NCBI RefSeq assembly: GCF_901472535.1 | Contig: NZ_LR590470.1 | Coordinates: 868,001-932,000 of the forward strand | Origin: Sphingobacterium daejeonense | Lineage (GTDB): Bacteria; Bacteroidota; Bacteroidia; Sphingobacteriales; Sphingobacteriaceae | DNA: 64,000 nt | Direction: 5' to 3' | Part shown: in pieces, positions 35,034 through 45,101 of the stretch | Layout: each line of letters begins with the position of its first letter | How positions within the stretch are numbered: the first letter of the stretch is position 1 | The notes under the pieces: model-generated | What the model saw: the letters and a program-made list of their open reading frames with translations, nothing else | Told to the model about the DNA's origin: nothing | Databases searched by the model: none | Translations under genes and position numbers: made by a program

Positions 35034-35058
35034 CCACTAAATAAAATTCCACTAAATA
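35034..35058. promoter_or_regulatory. Direct repeat, possible XRE operator
   Basis: CCACTAAATA occurs at 35034-35043 and 35049-35058, 15 bases apart, 33 bases upstream of the XRE start codon. Spacing and position fit an autoregulatory operator. Confidence 0.4.
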
Positions 35059-35622
35059 CTATGAGTTTTAATATTTTTATTTTATGTTTGTTATGAGTAA
35101 ATTTTTTTGTTGGAATTTGATATAAAGAGAATTAAAATAAGAAAAAATAAATTGAGACCATAACGAACTCTCGTAGCAAGATCTGGCGGTTTTAGCAATA
35201 CGGGATGTGAGTAATGCGTCAATTTATCCTATCTTTAGAAAATATTATTTTCTTGGGTAGGATTGACGCTTGCTTTATCTATGTATTGCTCCACGGTTTT
35301 ACGACCGTTGGCACTGAAAGTTGACCCAAGACGATGAGTAAAGGTTCCGCCAGAACCTATGCTACAAAGATAAGCCGGCAGTCAATCCACTTTTTGACTT
35401 AGTGCTTTGGAGTTCGTTTTAAAAGACGAACTTATGAGCGGAGCAGTCAAAAGGAAAAAGCATCAGAACGTAGACTATTTAATAATGGTTTACTCTGGTG
35501 CTTTGTTGTTTTTTCAACCTGACAAACTATTCTTACTTAACCTTATTTGCCCACCAGAATAACGTCGCCCTTTTTTACATAGGATTAATCAATCAGCATT
35601 ATGAACCATTCAATTCTGAAAA
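35059..35622. other. Intergenic region with serial hairpins
   Basis: 560 bases without a credible gene before the TlpA-SusCD operon. Inverted repeats occur at 35216-35231/35258-35269 (GCGTCAAT and ATTGACGC with flanking ATCCTA/TAGGAT), 35342-35347/35353-35358 (AGGTTC/GAACCT) and 35411-35417/35426-35432 (AGTTCGT/ACGAACT). It does not match a riboswitch I know. It presumably holds the operon promoter and perhaps an element junction. Confidence 0.4.
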
Positions 35623-36969
35623 ATGACGTTATTATACGCCGTGGCCGTGCTTTGGCCCAAACTAAAGCAAATATTTAAGCCTGCCACTCATGGGCATTTT
35701 GCACTGGGAGTGTCCGGTAATCACCTTTTTATAATTTTTTGTTTCATGTTGTTTGGTACCGGGGCAGCCCGGTCGCAGTCTCCCGTTCGGGGGACTGCAA
35801 ACAACAGTATTACGCCCCTCAATATCGGCGACCCGATACCCGACGCCCTTTGGAATACCCCATTGCAGGTCGTAAACCACCCCGAGGGAAAAGAAACCAT
35901 CACGCTCAGCGAATACAAGGACAAGTTAATCATCCTGGACTTTTGGGCAACGTGGTGCGGTACTTGTGTAGCTTCTCTACCAAGACTTCACGAATTGGAA
36001 AAGGAGTTTAAGGACGATGTTATTATTTTGCCCGTAACAGACCAAAAAGCCAATGATATAACGGCATTCCTAAAAAAGAACACGGTACTTTCTCCACTAA
36101 ATATATTTTCAGTTACTAATGACAATACTTACAAATTCCATTTTCCTTATACCATGTTGCCCCATGAAGTATGGATAAGTAAATCCGGCGAAATACAAGC
36201 CATTACACATTCATCCGATGTAACAAAGGAAAACATTACATTGGCATTGAAAGGTGAGGCAAACAGCATTGCACAAAAAAAAGACAACCTAACATACGAT
36301 GACACACTTCCATTACTACTTAACAATAATGGTGCTGATGCTGATTTCTTCGTCAACAGGAGTATTATTACACCGCTTATAAAAGGCATACCTACGCTCA
36401 ATTCTCAATCAAAAGTGAACGATAAAGATAGCACCTTTAGAGTATTATCTACCAATGCTTCCGTTCGCCGTATGTACACCCTTGCCTTTAAAGAGTTGCG
36501 AACAATGCCGCTTAACCGGACAAAGCTGGAATTACAAGAACCGTTTTCGGTTTCACAGAAAAGGTTTTTAAAAGATTTGTATTGCTACGAATGGATCGCA
36601 CAAATATCGGCATTGAAGTACTTTCCACAAAAGATAAAAGCTGACCTCAATTATCACTTTGGCATAAATGGGCGAATGGAAAAACGTAATACAAAATGCT
36701 ATGCCATTCAGATTATAGGGAAAACGACCATAATCCCTAATAAACCCGAAGATGGCTTACAATACCTTTCAGCTTGGGTAAACAATACAAATAAAGATAT
36801 TCAGCATATCCCATTGATAAATGATTTTACCGACCAAAAAATAGCCATTCCAAAAATCCCACCTAAAATTGAGGACATTGAAGCTATTAACAGGCAACTT
36901 AAACCATTCGGCATAACCATCGTGGAAGAAGAAAGAGTGCTGGATTTTTTTGTTATTTCTGAACTATAA
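35623..36969 (+). CDS. TlpA-like thioredoxin-fold protein
   Basis: 448 residues, possibly starting later than 35623. A hydrophobic signal-like segment lies at about residues 30-48 (LFIIFCFMLFGTGAA). A thioredoxin/TlpA domain follows, with the redox motif WATWCGTC (Cys112, Cys115) and the cis-proline-like MLPHEVWI. The C-terminal 220 residues have no recognised domain and resemble extensions seen on Bacteroidota TlpA-type proteins. It heads an operon with SusC- and SusD-like genes, 13 bases from the next start, so it may act on disulfides of a secreted or imported substrate. Confidence 0.8.
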   Translation: MTLLYAVAVLWPKLKQIFKPATHGHFALGVSGNHLFIIFCFMLFGTGAARSQSPVRGTANNSITPLNIGDPIPDALWNTPLQVVNHPEGKETITLSEYKDKLIILDFWATWCGTCVASLPRLHELEKEFKDDVIILPVTDQKANDITAFLKKNTVLSPLNIFSVTNDNTYKFHFPYTMLPHEVWISKSGEIQAITHSSDVTKENITLALKGEANSIAQKKDNLTYDDTLPLLLNNNGADADFFVNRSIITPLIKGIPTLNSQSKVNDKDSTFRVLSTNASVRRMYTLAFKELRTMPLNRTKLELQEPFSVSQKRFLKDLYCYEWIAQISALKYFPQKIKADLNYHFGINGRMEKRNTKCYAIQIIGKTTIIPNKPEDGLQYLSAWVNNTNKDIQHIPLINDFTDQKIAIPKIPPKIEDIEAINRQLKPFGITIVEEERVLDFFVISEL

Positions 36970-36982
36970 ACCAAACTTCTCA

Positions 36983-39900
36983 ATGAAAAGAACAATTACT
37001 TTTTTACTCATACTATTTTCAGTGACCAATACCATCGCCCAAAGCATATCCAACATACGGGGCAAGGTAGTCAATAATGAAAATGGTCAGCCCGTAACGG
37101 GCGCAACGGTCAAGCTGTTAAACCGTAGTCAGAATAACACGGTACAAACCGATGAAAACGGCGATTTTGAATTTACAAACAAAGCATTTCCTTTAGCGGT
37201 TAGCGTTAGTTATGTTGGGCTGATAGACACGACCTTTGTCCTTACCACTGCCCCGCAAAACCCATTGACGGTGCGCCTAAATCCGGCAAGCAATACATTA
37301 AGTGAAGTAGTGGTTTCTACGGGTATCCAAAAAATACCCAAAGAAAGAGCCACAGGCTCATTTGACCACATCAACAACGAACTGTTCAATCGTCAAATCT
37401 CTACCGATGTATTGAGCCGATTGGATGGCATAGCCAGTTCGGTGATGTTCGATAACAGACAGCTTGGAGATACAAGAGAAATAAGCATCCGGGGTTTAAG
37501 CACTATATTTTCTGATAGGCAACCGCTAATTATATTGAACAACTTTCCCTATGAGGGAGATATTAATAGTATCAATCCAAACGATGTGGAAGATATTACC
37601 ATCCTAAAGGATGCTACGGCAGCTTCTATATGGGGGGTAAGAGCCGGAAACGGTGTAATCGTTATTACCACCAAGAAAGCCAAGCGTAACCAACCGCCTA
37701 CTATATCTTTTAACAGCAACATGACCTTTATCCAAAAACCGGATATGATGCAGTTGCCTTACATATCATCTAAGGATTACATCGAGGTCGAAAAAATGTT
37801 ATTCGGCAATAACTTCTATGATGCCAATGAACAATTAGGCTATGTCCCTTTATCCCCCGCTGTGGAATTGATGTACAAAAATAAGCAAGGGTTACTAAGC
37901 GATGACGCATTGCAACAAAGTCTTAACGAATTGGTACAGTACGATATTCGCCGGGAGTTGAACAAATACGTTTACAGGAAAGGGCTAAACCAACAATATT
38001 CCCTGAACGTAAGCGGGCAGAACGAAAATGTAAGCTATTATCTTTCCGGTGGCTATGATGACAATACCAGCACCACAGATGGGGGCTATCAAAGGTATAA
38101 TTTGCGTTCTGATAATACATTCAGACTTTCCAAAAAATTGAGTTTGGATGCAGCATTGTTTTTTACGCATACCTCAAACGATTCAGGAAGACCTACCAGT
38201 TTTTCTTCGATACCCTATGCCCGAATTGCGGATGAAAATGGAAACGCCTTGCCAATTGAACGATACTATCGGTCAAACTATATTCAAGAAACACAGGAAC
38301 AAGGCTTGTTAAATTGGGAGTACCGCCCGTTGGATGAAATAAACCTTGTCAATAATAGGCAGAAGACAAACAGCCTTATACTGAATACAGGATTGAACTA
38401 TGACATTGGAAAAGGGCTAAATGCAGAAATCAAATACCAATATGAAAATGCGCAAGGAACAGGTAAAAATATACGGAGCATGGCATCGTATTATACCCGT
38501 AATATGATTAATAGCTATACGCAGGTCGGTACAGATGGTGAGTTGTCTCGTGCTATACCATTGGGCGACATCCTTAATGAAACAGTAAACGGCTTCACGT
38601 CGCAATCGCTCCGTTTGCAACTGAATTATTCCAAAACTTGGAATAAGCACCAGCTAACAGGTCTTGCTGGAGCAGAGGCTCGTCAGGCAACCACCACCCT
38701 AACACAGTCTACACAATATGGTTATAATCCTGATATTTTGACGACTGTCGCAGTTAATTACGATACTGATTATACCTTGTACAGTCCCATAGGGGGAATT
38801 GCAAAAATTCCAAATCCATATTTTACATCCGAAGCCAACGATAGGTTTATATCCTTTTTTACCAATTGGGCTTATACGTTTGACAACCGCTATAATCTTA
38901 ACATTAGTGCAAGACAAGATGGCTCAAATCTGTTTGGTGTAAGGAGCAATCAACGGTTTACCCCACTTTGGTCTGTGGGCGGTAGCTGGCATCTGACGAA
39001 TGAACGGTTTATCAATATCGCATGGCTTGACCTGTTGAAGCTAAGGACGACTTTCGGTTATAGCGGTAACCTCAATCGCAATGTTTCGGCTCTGCCCACA
39101 ATGCGTTATTACAATGGTGGAAATTTAATAAATACGCCTTATGGTGTATTAGTCAATCCACCGAACGAAAATCTTCGTTGGGAAAAGAACGGGCAGTTCA
39201 ATGTGGGGCTTGATTTTGCTGTTTTAAAACAGCGGCTAAGCGGTACGGTCGAATACTATCATAAGAAAAATACCGACCTCATCGGCTATATGCCTATCGA
39301 CCAAACAACGGGAGCGGTAAACCCCGTTTCAAGCAGAGGCTTTAGCTATCTTGGAAATTCAGCTTCTATGACCGGAAACGGAATAGATATACAATTACAC
39401 AGTGTCAATATCCGTAAAGCCTTTGAATGGCGGACGGATTTGCTGTACAGTACCGTAAAGACTAAAATAACGGAATATCTTGCCGAGACAAGAGACCTCA
39501 ACAATTATCTTAATAGTGGATTGGTTATTTCACCCATCATTGGAAAACCCGCCTATTCCATTTTTGCCTTACGGTGGGCTGGTCTTGACCCCGAAACAGG
39601 CGACCCTATGGGCTACCTGCATGGCGAAGTAAGCAAAGATTACGCAGCAATCCGTAACGAAACCACACCCGAAGAACTCATTTACTACGGTTCCGCCACG
39701 CCTACACATTTTGGTGCTTTACGAAATACATTTTCATGGAAAGGGTTAAGTCTATCATTCAATATAAGCTATAAATTAGGGTTCTATTTCAGGAGAAACA
39801 GTGTATTCTATAATGCAATATTTAATGGTACAGGTTCGCATTCGGATTTCAATTTGAGATGGCAAAAGCCCGGTGATGAAGCCATTACCCAAGTACCGTC

Positions 39901-40177
39901 AATGGTCTATCCGAATGATGCCAATCGGGATGGTTATTTTTACCCACGTGCCGAAGTATTGATTTCAAAGGGAGACAATATACGCTTACAGGACATCAAC
40001 CTTAGCTATCAAATTAAATCACTGGAAAACAAGTGGAAATTGAACCGATTGGAGGTGTTGATGTATGCCACCAATTTAGGCACGATATGGAAAGCAGATA
40101 AACATAACGTTGATCCCGAATTTGGAGATTTATCACCGTTAAGGACTATTTCATTTGGTTTAAGAGCAGGCTTTTAA
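36983..40177 (+). CDS. SusC/RagA-family TonB-dependent outer membrane transporter
   Basis: 1064 residues from the ATG at 36983 (MKRTITFLLILFSVTNTIAQ, signal peptide). A carboxypeptidase-regulatory-like domain (GKVVNNENGQPVTGATVKLL) is followed by a plug with ISIRGLSTIF, INPNDVEDITILKDATAAS and AGNGVIVITTKKA, then a large beta-barrel ending GLRAGF. SusC proteins import oligomers across the outer membrane with a SusD lid, using TonB energy. The substrate cannot be told. The usual polysaccharide enzymes are absent nearby. It is intact despite its length. Confidence 0.92.
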   Translation: MKRTITFLLILFSVTNTIAQSISNIRGKVVNNENGQPVTGATVKLLNRSQNNTVQTDENGDFEFTNKAFPLAVSVSYVGLIDTTFVLTTAPQNPLTVRLNPASNTLSEVVVSTGIQKIPKERATGSFDHINNELFNRQISTDVLSRLDGIASSVMFDNRQLGDTREISIRGLSTIFSDRQPLIILNNFPYEGDINSINPNDVEDITILKDATAASIWGVRAGNGVIVITTKKAKRNQPPTISFNSNMTFIQKPDMMQLPYISSKDYIEVEKMLFGNNFYDANEQLGYVPLSPAVELMYKNKQGLLSDDALQQSLNELVQYDIRRELNKYVYRKGLNQQYSLNVSGQNENVSYYLSGGYDDNTSTTDGGYQRYNLRSDNTFRLSKKLSLDAALFFTHTSNDSGRPTSFSSIPYARIADENGNALPIERYYRSNYIQETQEQGLLNWEYRPLDEINLVNNRQKTNSLILNTGLNYDIGKGLNAEIKYQYENAQGTGKNIRSMASYYTRNMINSYTQVGTDGELSRAIPLGDILNETVNGFTSQSLRLQLNYSKTWNKHQLTGLAGAEARQATTTLTQSTQYGYNPDILTTVAVNYDTDYTLYSPIGGIAKIPNPYFTSEANDRFISFFTNWAYTFDNRYNLNISARQDGSNLFGVRSNQRFTPLWSVGGSWHLTNERFINIAWLDLLKLRTTFGYSGNLNRNVSALPTMRYYNGGNLINTPYGVLVNPPNENLRWEKNGQFNVGLDFAVLKQRLSGTVEYYHKKNTDLIGYMPIDQTTGAVNPVSSRGFSYLGNSASMTGNGIDIQLHSVNIRKAFEWRTDLLYSTVKTKITEYLAETRDLNNYLNSGLVISPIIGKPAYSIFALRWAGLDPETGDPMGYLHGEVSKDYAAIRNETTPEELIYYGSATPTHFGALRNTFSWKGLSLSFNISYKLGFYFRRNSVFYNAIFNGTGSHSDFNLRWQKPGDEAITQVPSMVYPNDANRDGYFYPRAEVLISKGDNIRLQDINLSYQIKSLENKWKLNRLEVLMYATNLGTIWKADKHNVDPEFGDLSPLRTISFGLRAGF

Positions 40178-40190
40178 AAATTTAGAAACT

Positions 40191-41540
40191 ATGACACGCT
40201 ATATAATAATATTACTGATTGCAACAATCACATTTTCAGGATGCGAAAAATATTTGGACGTTAAACCGGATAAATCACTCGTTGTACCGACCACGGTTGC
40301 AGACCTAAGAGCGTTATTGTACAACACATCGAGGATGAATAGCTGGTATCCAACAATTCAGGATGGTGCTACGGATAATCAATTTGTACAAACAGAAAAT
40401 CTGAACAATATAACCTCATTAACTGCAAAAAACATCTATATATGGAAAGATGACGTATTTAATGATGATGAAACCAACGAATGGTCGATGCTGTATGCAG
40501 CAATATACTCGTGCAATCTGATTTTGGAGCAGTTGGAAAAAATCGACCCTGTTCCGGCAGAAAAAAACCAAATAGAGGGAGAAGCATTGTTTTTCCGTTC
40601 TTTTGCATTTTATAATGTTGCGCAATTATGGGCAAAACCTTATGATAAAAATACCTCGCGAACAGACTTAGGTATACCCCTGCGGTTAAAAGCTGATATT
40701 GGTGAGAAATCTGTACGTTCATCGGTTGAAGAAACCTATTCAAAAATTATCAATGACCTGAACAGGGCTGCTACACTTCTATCCGTCAATAGCCCTTATA
40801 AAACGACACCAACCAAGCAAGCCGTTTATGGACTATTAGCCCGTATCTATTTATCAATGGAAGATTATGAGAAAGCATTGTCTTACGCAGACACTTGTTT
40901 AAGCTATTCAGATGCCTTACTTGATTATAACACATTAACGATGGGTTCGGCAACTTCATTTCCAATACCCCGATATAATGTAGAGGTGATTTTTCATGCT
41001 AACGATTTTGGACGACAAGTTATGAACGTGACCCGTGGTAGAATTGACAACGAACTATATAATACCTATGAAGCAAATGATATTAGAAAAACAGCATTCT
41101 TTAGGAGCAGAGCAGGCTACTATTCTTTTAGGGGAAATTACGATGGTAATTCTGGAAGTTGGTTTGCAGGAATTTCAACCAACGAAATCTATCTGATAAA
41201 AGCTGAATGTGAAGCAAGAGCAGGAAATATTACCACCGCCTTACAGACTATAAACGAACTATTAAAAAATCGCTATAATAGCACGTTTATTCCTTTCAGT
41301 TCGGATAATAGTGAAACTGTATTGAGGTTTATTTTAGATGAGCGAAGAAAGGAATTAATATGGCGGGGTTTGCGATGGTCTGATTTGAGAAGATTGAACA
41401 AAGACAGCCGTTTTGCAAAAACGATAACGAGAGATATTGATGGAACGATATATACATTAGAGCCTAACAGCCTTAAATATGTTCTACCGATACCCAATAG
41501 TGTGATACTTAATAACGGTATGCAGCAAAACGAGCGTTAA
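40191..41540 (+). CDS. SusD/RagB-family lipoprotein
   Basis: 449 residues starting MTRYIIILLIATITFSGCEK, with a lipoprotein signal (lipobox FSGC) that would anchor it at the outer membrane surface. EKYLDVKPDKSLVVP and the helical repeats around LARIYLSMEDYEKALSYADT, together with the C-terminal RKELIWRGLRWSDLRRLNKD, are typical of SusD/RagB. It lies 13 bases after susC and forms the lid of the same transporter. The stop codon is inside a strong hairpin. Confidence 0.92.
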   Translation: MTRYIIILLIATITFSGCEKYLDVKPDKSLVVPTTVADLRALLYNTSRMNSWYPTIQDGATDNQFVQTENLNNITSLTAKNIYIWKDDVFNDDETNEWSMLYAAIYSCNLILEQLEKIDPVPAEKNQIEGEALFFRSFAFYNVAQLWAKPYDKNTSRTDLGIPLRLKADIGEKSVRSSVEETYSKIINDLNRAATLLSVNSPYKTTPTKQAVYGLLARIYLSMEDYEKALSYADTCLSYSDALLDYNTLTMGSATSFPIPRYNVEVIFHANDFGRQVMNVTRGRIDNELYNTYEANDIRKTAFFRSRAGYYSFRGNYDGNSGSWFAGISTNEIYLIKAECEARAGNITTALQTINELLKNRYNSTFIPFSSDNSETVLRFILDERRKELIWRGLRWSDLRRLNKDSRFAKTITRDIDGTIYTLEPNSLKYVLPIPNSVILNNGMQQNER

Positions 41541-41567
41541 CAAGGGTCAGCCTTGTTAACACTCGTT
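41529..41567. terminator. Bidirectional terminator-like hairpin
   Basis: AACGAGCGTTAACAAGG 41529-41545 pairs with CCTTGTTAACACTCGTT 41551-41567 with a single mismatch and a five-base loop. It lies between the converging SusD gene, whose stop it overlaps, and the DUF6520-like gene. Confidence 0.65.
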
Positions 41568-41586
41568 CAAATGGTTTACTGAAAGG

Positions 41587-41901
41587 CTATTGCTCCTTTC
41601 TCTCTCTGTCATCAATAACAGTACCTAAATTGGGATGTTCTTCACCACCAATCATCACAGGTTGAGCCTTAACCGCACAGATTTCATCATTTCCTTCGGG
41701 ACACGCTGGCGGATTTAAGCCATCACTTGGAGTAAGCACATAGTTTTGAGGATTGGATGTGTCCCCATCTCCCGTTTCATCCGTGTACTCAAACCACTTT
41801 TCTCCTGCGAAACTGAAATTTTTCACTACCGTAAAGGACATCGTTACTGCTGCAATTGCCAATGCCACCACAGCAAATAGGTTCATTTTTAATTTTTTCA
41901 T
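41587..41901 (-). CDS. DUF6520-like small exported protein
   Basis: 104 residues starting MKKLKMNLFAVVALAIAAVT, with a signal-like helix followed by a short mature part with two cysteines (PPACPEGNDEICAV) in an acidic stretch. Small Bacteroidota proteins of this layout are grouped as DUF6520, of unknown function. It is followed downstream by the SusD terminator and preceded by the MauE-like gene on the same strand. A disulfide-bonded exported peptide handled by the TlpA-like protein is conceivable but not shown. Confidence 0.6.
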   Translation of the reverse strand: MKKLKMNLFAVVALAIAAVTMSFTVVKNFSFAGEKWFEYTDETGDGDTSNPQNYVLTPSDGLNPPACPEGNDEICAVKAQPVMIGGEEHPNLGTVIDDRERKEQ

Positions 41902-42001
41902 CGCATTAAAATTTTGATGTTAAAGAATACTTTTTTATATGTCTTTTGGCAGACGAGCCCTCGATAGCTTCGCCTCCGGCGTTGCTACCTCGCAATTTGT
42001 A

Positions 42002-42433
42002 CTATAAATAAAGCCCCCAACCACTTAGAAAAAGGAATAAAAGATTGAAGAAAAAATGTTGCATCCAAGTCATGCCACTTATCACCGATCCGCACCCGCA
42101 AGGCAATTTTTCCCATGCACCCATAAGAGCCACGGCGATATAAGCTGTAAAAGCAGCCATTAATACAGTGGATAGTATTAAACCTACTTTGCGATATTTT
42201 TCCATGATCAACGCCAGCACTATTATTAACTCCAATACCGGGAGTGTGTAAATAAGGATGTACCCTAAACTATCTGAAAAAGGTTGACGGAGGATACCGC
42301 TTTTAAATGCAGTAAAGTCAGATATTTTGTCGATGCTTACAGGTGTCCAAAGGAGCAGCAAAAGAATGATAACGATATTGAATGTTATCCGTTTTCTTTT
42401 GAGTTGGTTTTGATATGTAGCTGTTGTTTCCAT
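42002..42433 (-). CDS. MauE/DoxX-like membrane protein
   Basis: 143 residues starting METTATYQNQLKRKRITFNI, with four membrane helices. The motif KLPCGCGSVISGMTW between helices 3 and 4 carries two cysteines typical of MauE-like redox membrane proteins that help form disulfides in exported proteins. It lies about 100 bases upstream of the DUF6520-like gene, with which it probably forms a unit. A palindrome sits directly before its start. Confidence 0.65.
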   Translation of the reverse strand: METTATYQNQLKRKRITFNIVIILLLLLWTPVSIDKISDFTAFKSGILRQPFSDSLGYILIYTLPVLELIIVLALIMEKYRKVGLILSTVLMAAFTAYIAVALMGAWEKLPCGCGSVISGMTWMQHFFFNLLFLFLSGWGLYL

Positions 42434-42436
42434 TGT

Positions 42437-42479
42437 CTTTGTATCTTAGTGATGGTTATCACCATCCTTTGATACAAAG
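42437..42479. promoter_or_regulatory. Interrupted palindrome upstream of the MauE-like gene
   Basis: CTTTGTATC 42437-42445 with GATACAAAG 42471-42479, and inside it GATGGT 42451-42456 with ACCATC 42461-42466. It lies three bases before the start codon in the leader, so it may be an operator or a 5' hairpin. Confidence 0.5.
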
Positions 42480-42830
42480 TTCACCAAAGCGGTAAGCGTG
42501 AGAAAGAAAAAATCGGTAAAAATTGAGCAAATGTGTGCTAAAAATTTACCGATTTTTTCAATTTATGAGAAAAAAGATTAATAAAAAGCAAAGATAAGCA
42601 AAACGGTTAAAACCGTTGCTATACAGTACTTTATAAAACAGTAGTCTTAGTTTGGAACGCTGTGTCGGATTGGTTTTGGACGTGAAAATACAAAGTTAGG
42701 TTACTAATTCGTTACCGATTACAAAAGGTAACTAAAGTACTTAATCGGTTATATTTCAGCTTTTTGCACTTCTTTTTATATTTCCTTGTAACTCAATGTA
42801 ATTTAATTTTAAACATTAAACATTTAAGTT
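42480..42830. other. Intergenic region in front of integrase, candidate attachment site
   Basis: 350 bases without a gene. It holds a perfect 14-bp inverted repeat (AAAAAATCGGTAAA 42507-42520 with TTTACCGATTTTTT 42545-42558), a short palindrome AACGGTT/AACCGTT at 42602-42617, and GTTACC/GGTAAC repeats near 42709-42732. CTnDOT-type integrases have their attachment site beside the int gene, so one of these may be the core or arm sites. Confidence 0.4.
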
Positions 42831-43752
42831 ATGGAGCAGACAAAAAAAATCGACGTTCAAACTTCTTTTCTATCTGAAAAAGAACGAACTGAAAAAGAAC
42901 GGTAATGCCCCCATTATGGCACGTATTACTATTGATGGAATAGCTAAAACTTTGGGAACAAAGTTAGAAATCAATCCTAATAATTGGGATTTAAAACACG
43001 GAAGAGTTCAGGGTAAAAGTGTCATCGCTTTGAATATCAACCAAAAACTGGATAACATTCGTGGGCGCATTGACAAGATTTATGAAGATATGCAGAAACG
43101 TGAGGGCTTTGCAACGGCACAAAAAGTAAAATTATCGTTTTTGGGTGTTGGTGTAATGGACGATGCAATACTTAAAGTATTCAACGATCAAAATATCGAA
43201 TTTAAAAAACTGGTTGATAAAGGAGAACGCTCACAAAGCACCTACAACAAGTATATCACGGTTTACAATCATCTTAGCACGTTTATAAAAGAACGCTACC
43301 ATCGTGATGATATGTCTTTTCGAGAATTGACTTGCGATTTTATCCGTGAATTGGATTTTTACCTTCGATACGATTTGCAGTCTTCCCATAACACGATTTG
43401 GGTTTACACAATGCCTGTTTTAAGTTTGGTGGAGCTGGCTATTAAAAAAGGTTTGATACGTGATAATCCTTTTGAGGATTATGAAATCAGTATGGAAGAA
43501 ACCGATCGAGGTTATATTCTGAAAGAGGATGTAGAAAAGTTGATGAAGTGTGTACCACCACACCCACGATACGAATTGGTAAAAGATCTATTTATTTTCA
43601 GTTGTTTTACCGGACTTGCTTATGCGGATATTAAAAAACTAACCAGAAACAATATCCAGTCTTTCTTTGACGGTCATCAATGGATTATCAGCAGAAGAAA
43701 GAAATCAGATATTGCTTCCAATGTTCGGTTGTACGTCTTCAAACTAAATTAG
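42831..43752 (+). pseudogene. Tyrosine integrase, C-terminally truncated, one frameshift
   Basis: Starts MEQTKKIDVQTSF at 42831. One T too many near 42869 must be dropped to join it to YLKKNELKKNGNAPIMARIT. The N-terminal SAM-like core-binding domain is intact, and the catalytic domain begins (LFIFSCFTGLAYADIKKL, with the first part of the active site). After RRKKSDIASNVRL the sequence leaves the family and stops. The remaining catalytic residues, including the H-x-x-R region and the tyrosine, are missing. It is therefore inactive, and it joins an RteC gene lacking its 5' end. Confidence 0.85.
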
Positions 43753-44486
43753 ACACATTAGGATGGAACCTTATTATTAAATGCCTTTCCGATGTAAAAG
43801 GATATGTATTGAAAAGAGGGTTTAAGAATATAGATGAAGAAATCCATTTTTTCAAGTATCAAAAACCAGTTATCGTTTCAAAGCTCATCTACTATAATGC
43901 CATCTATAAAATAGAAACGAGAAGACCTTATGGAAATAAGCGCATCAAGAAATATTTTGCCAAAGAACTGAAGAAGCTAAAGAGGTTCTTTGATAATAAC
44001 ATTGATTTTTACAAGTATTACCGCAGCAATAATTCTTTTGTTGACGAGAAATTTTTTGTGCGAGGGAAACACGATATACGGTTATGGTTGGACACTTTTT
44101 ATTTTGAAGCAGACCACCGCTTTTCTACTTCGCACGACTATAAGGTAGCCAAGATAATTGCCAATGACCTGATACAAGTTTATTTGGAAGACAGGCTGAA
44201 TAACATCAATGTGAAAAAGAGTTCGGACAATTCATTGAAATGGACAGCAAGCAAAACAGCACTTACAGAACTCATATATGCACTGTATTCCCACGGTGTA
44301 TTTAACGGTGGGAATACAGACATAAAATTAATTGCTAAAGGATTTGAAGATGCTTTTAATATTGAATTAGGCGATTTTTACCATACGTTTATGGAACTGA
44401 AAGCCCGTAAGATAAACCGAACGAAATTCCTTGACAGCCTGTGTGAAGCACTGATAAAGAAAATGGACGAACAGGACGAAAAGTAA
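43741..44486 (+). pseudogene. rteC: RteC-family regulator lacking its N-terminus
   Basis: From KLDTLGWNLIIKCLSDVKGY to the end at 44486 the protein follows RteC (EEIHFFKYQKPVIVSKLIYY, IETRRPYGNKRIKKYFAKEL, YKVAKIIANDLIQVYLEDRL). RteC activates excision genes in CTnDOT-type elements. The family's first residues are missing and the reading frame instead runs in from integrase sequence, out of frame with it. The gene appears to have been joined to the integrase by a deletion. A second RteC is at 61884-62731. Confidence 0.8.
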
Positions 44487-44493
44487 ATGACCA

Positions 44494-45006
44494 TTACAAT
44501 ACGCCACGAGGCAGATGAACACCTTTCGTCCGTATAATATTTTCCGAATTATCTGGGGCTTCTTTCTGTTTTTCAGCTTGTTCGTTAGGTTCTTCTTTCG
44601 TTTCCGGTGTAATGGACAACTGTATCTTTCGTTCAACGGAAGCCAATTCAGTTTTAAGTTCGCTCAATCGGCTTTCCTTAGACCACGTACCGTTAACCAC
44701 TTCCTGAAGTATAGGCAGGTCTTTCTGTATTTCAGCGATTTTTTCCTGTTCCTGTTTTACAAAGCCCAGCAGCTTTTCCAAAGCCCTCAAAAAATTCATT
44801 GCGGCAGTTTCGGGGTCTTTTGCCATCAGACCGTTATTGTAGGTGTATTTGATATTTCCCTCGCCCTGCACCAAAAACGGTTTACACGAATATCCACGCC
44901 GTCTTTTGTGACATTTCGGTCTTTACCAACAAGTAAAAACCGTAAAGGCTTCCGGTTCGTTATAAAGCTTATTCTTTTTGTCATGGCTATTCAGGTTAAG
45001 CTTTTT
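44494..45006 (-). pseudogene. 3' remnant of a large conjugative-element helicase/methylase-type gene
   Basis: Read leftward, KLNLNSHDKKNKLYNEPEAF, then LLVGKDRNVTKDGVDIRVNR, then LVQGEGNIKYTYNNGLMAKD and a coiled-coil C-terminal part ending VRL-free IIRTKGVHLPRGVL. I recall this as the end of the very large helicase-type proteins encoded beside topoisomerase III in such elements. Only about 165 codons remain, with two single-base frameshifts (near 44880 and 44958). The missing upstream part would be expected near 56.4 kb, where the ORF6N gene now borders the cargo. Confidence 0.55.
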
Positions 45007-45101
45007 TTATGAAATTGGAAACTTAAGTTACTTATTTGCAATACCATCAGTTTATCTGTTTCCGTACAGATTCATTTTTTATTCTTTTAAGAAGATATTT
45101 G

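Noticed and set aside
35200..35440. Known riboswitch before the TlpA operon
   Set aside because: The stems do not assemble into any riboswitch consensus I can recall, such as cobalamin, TPP or SAM.
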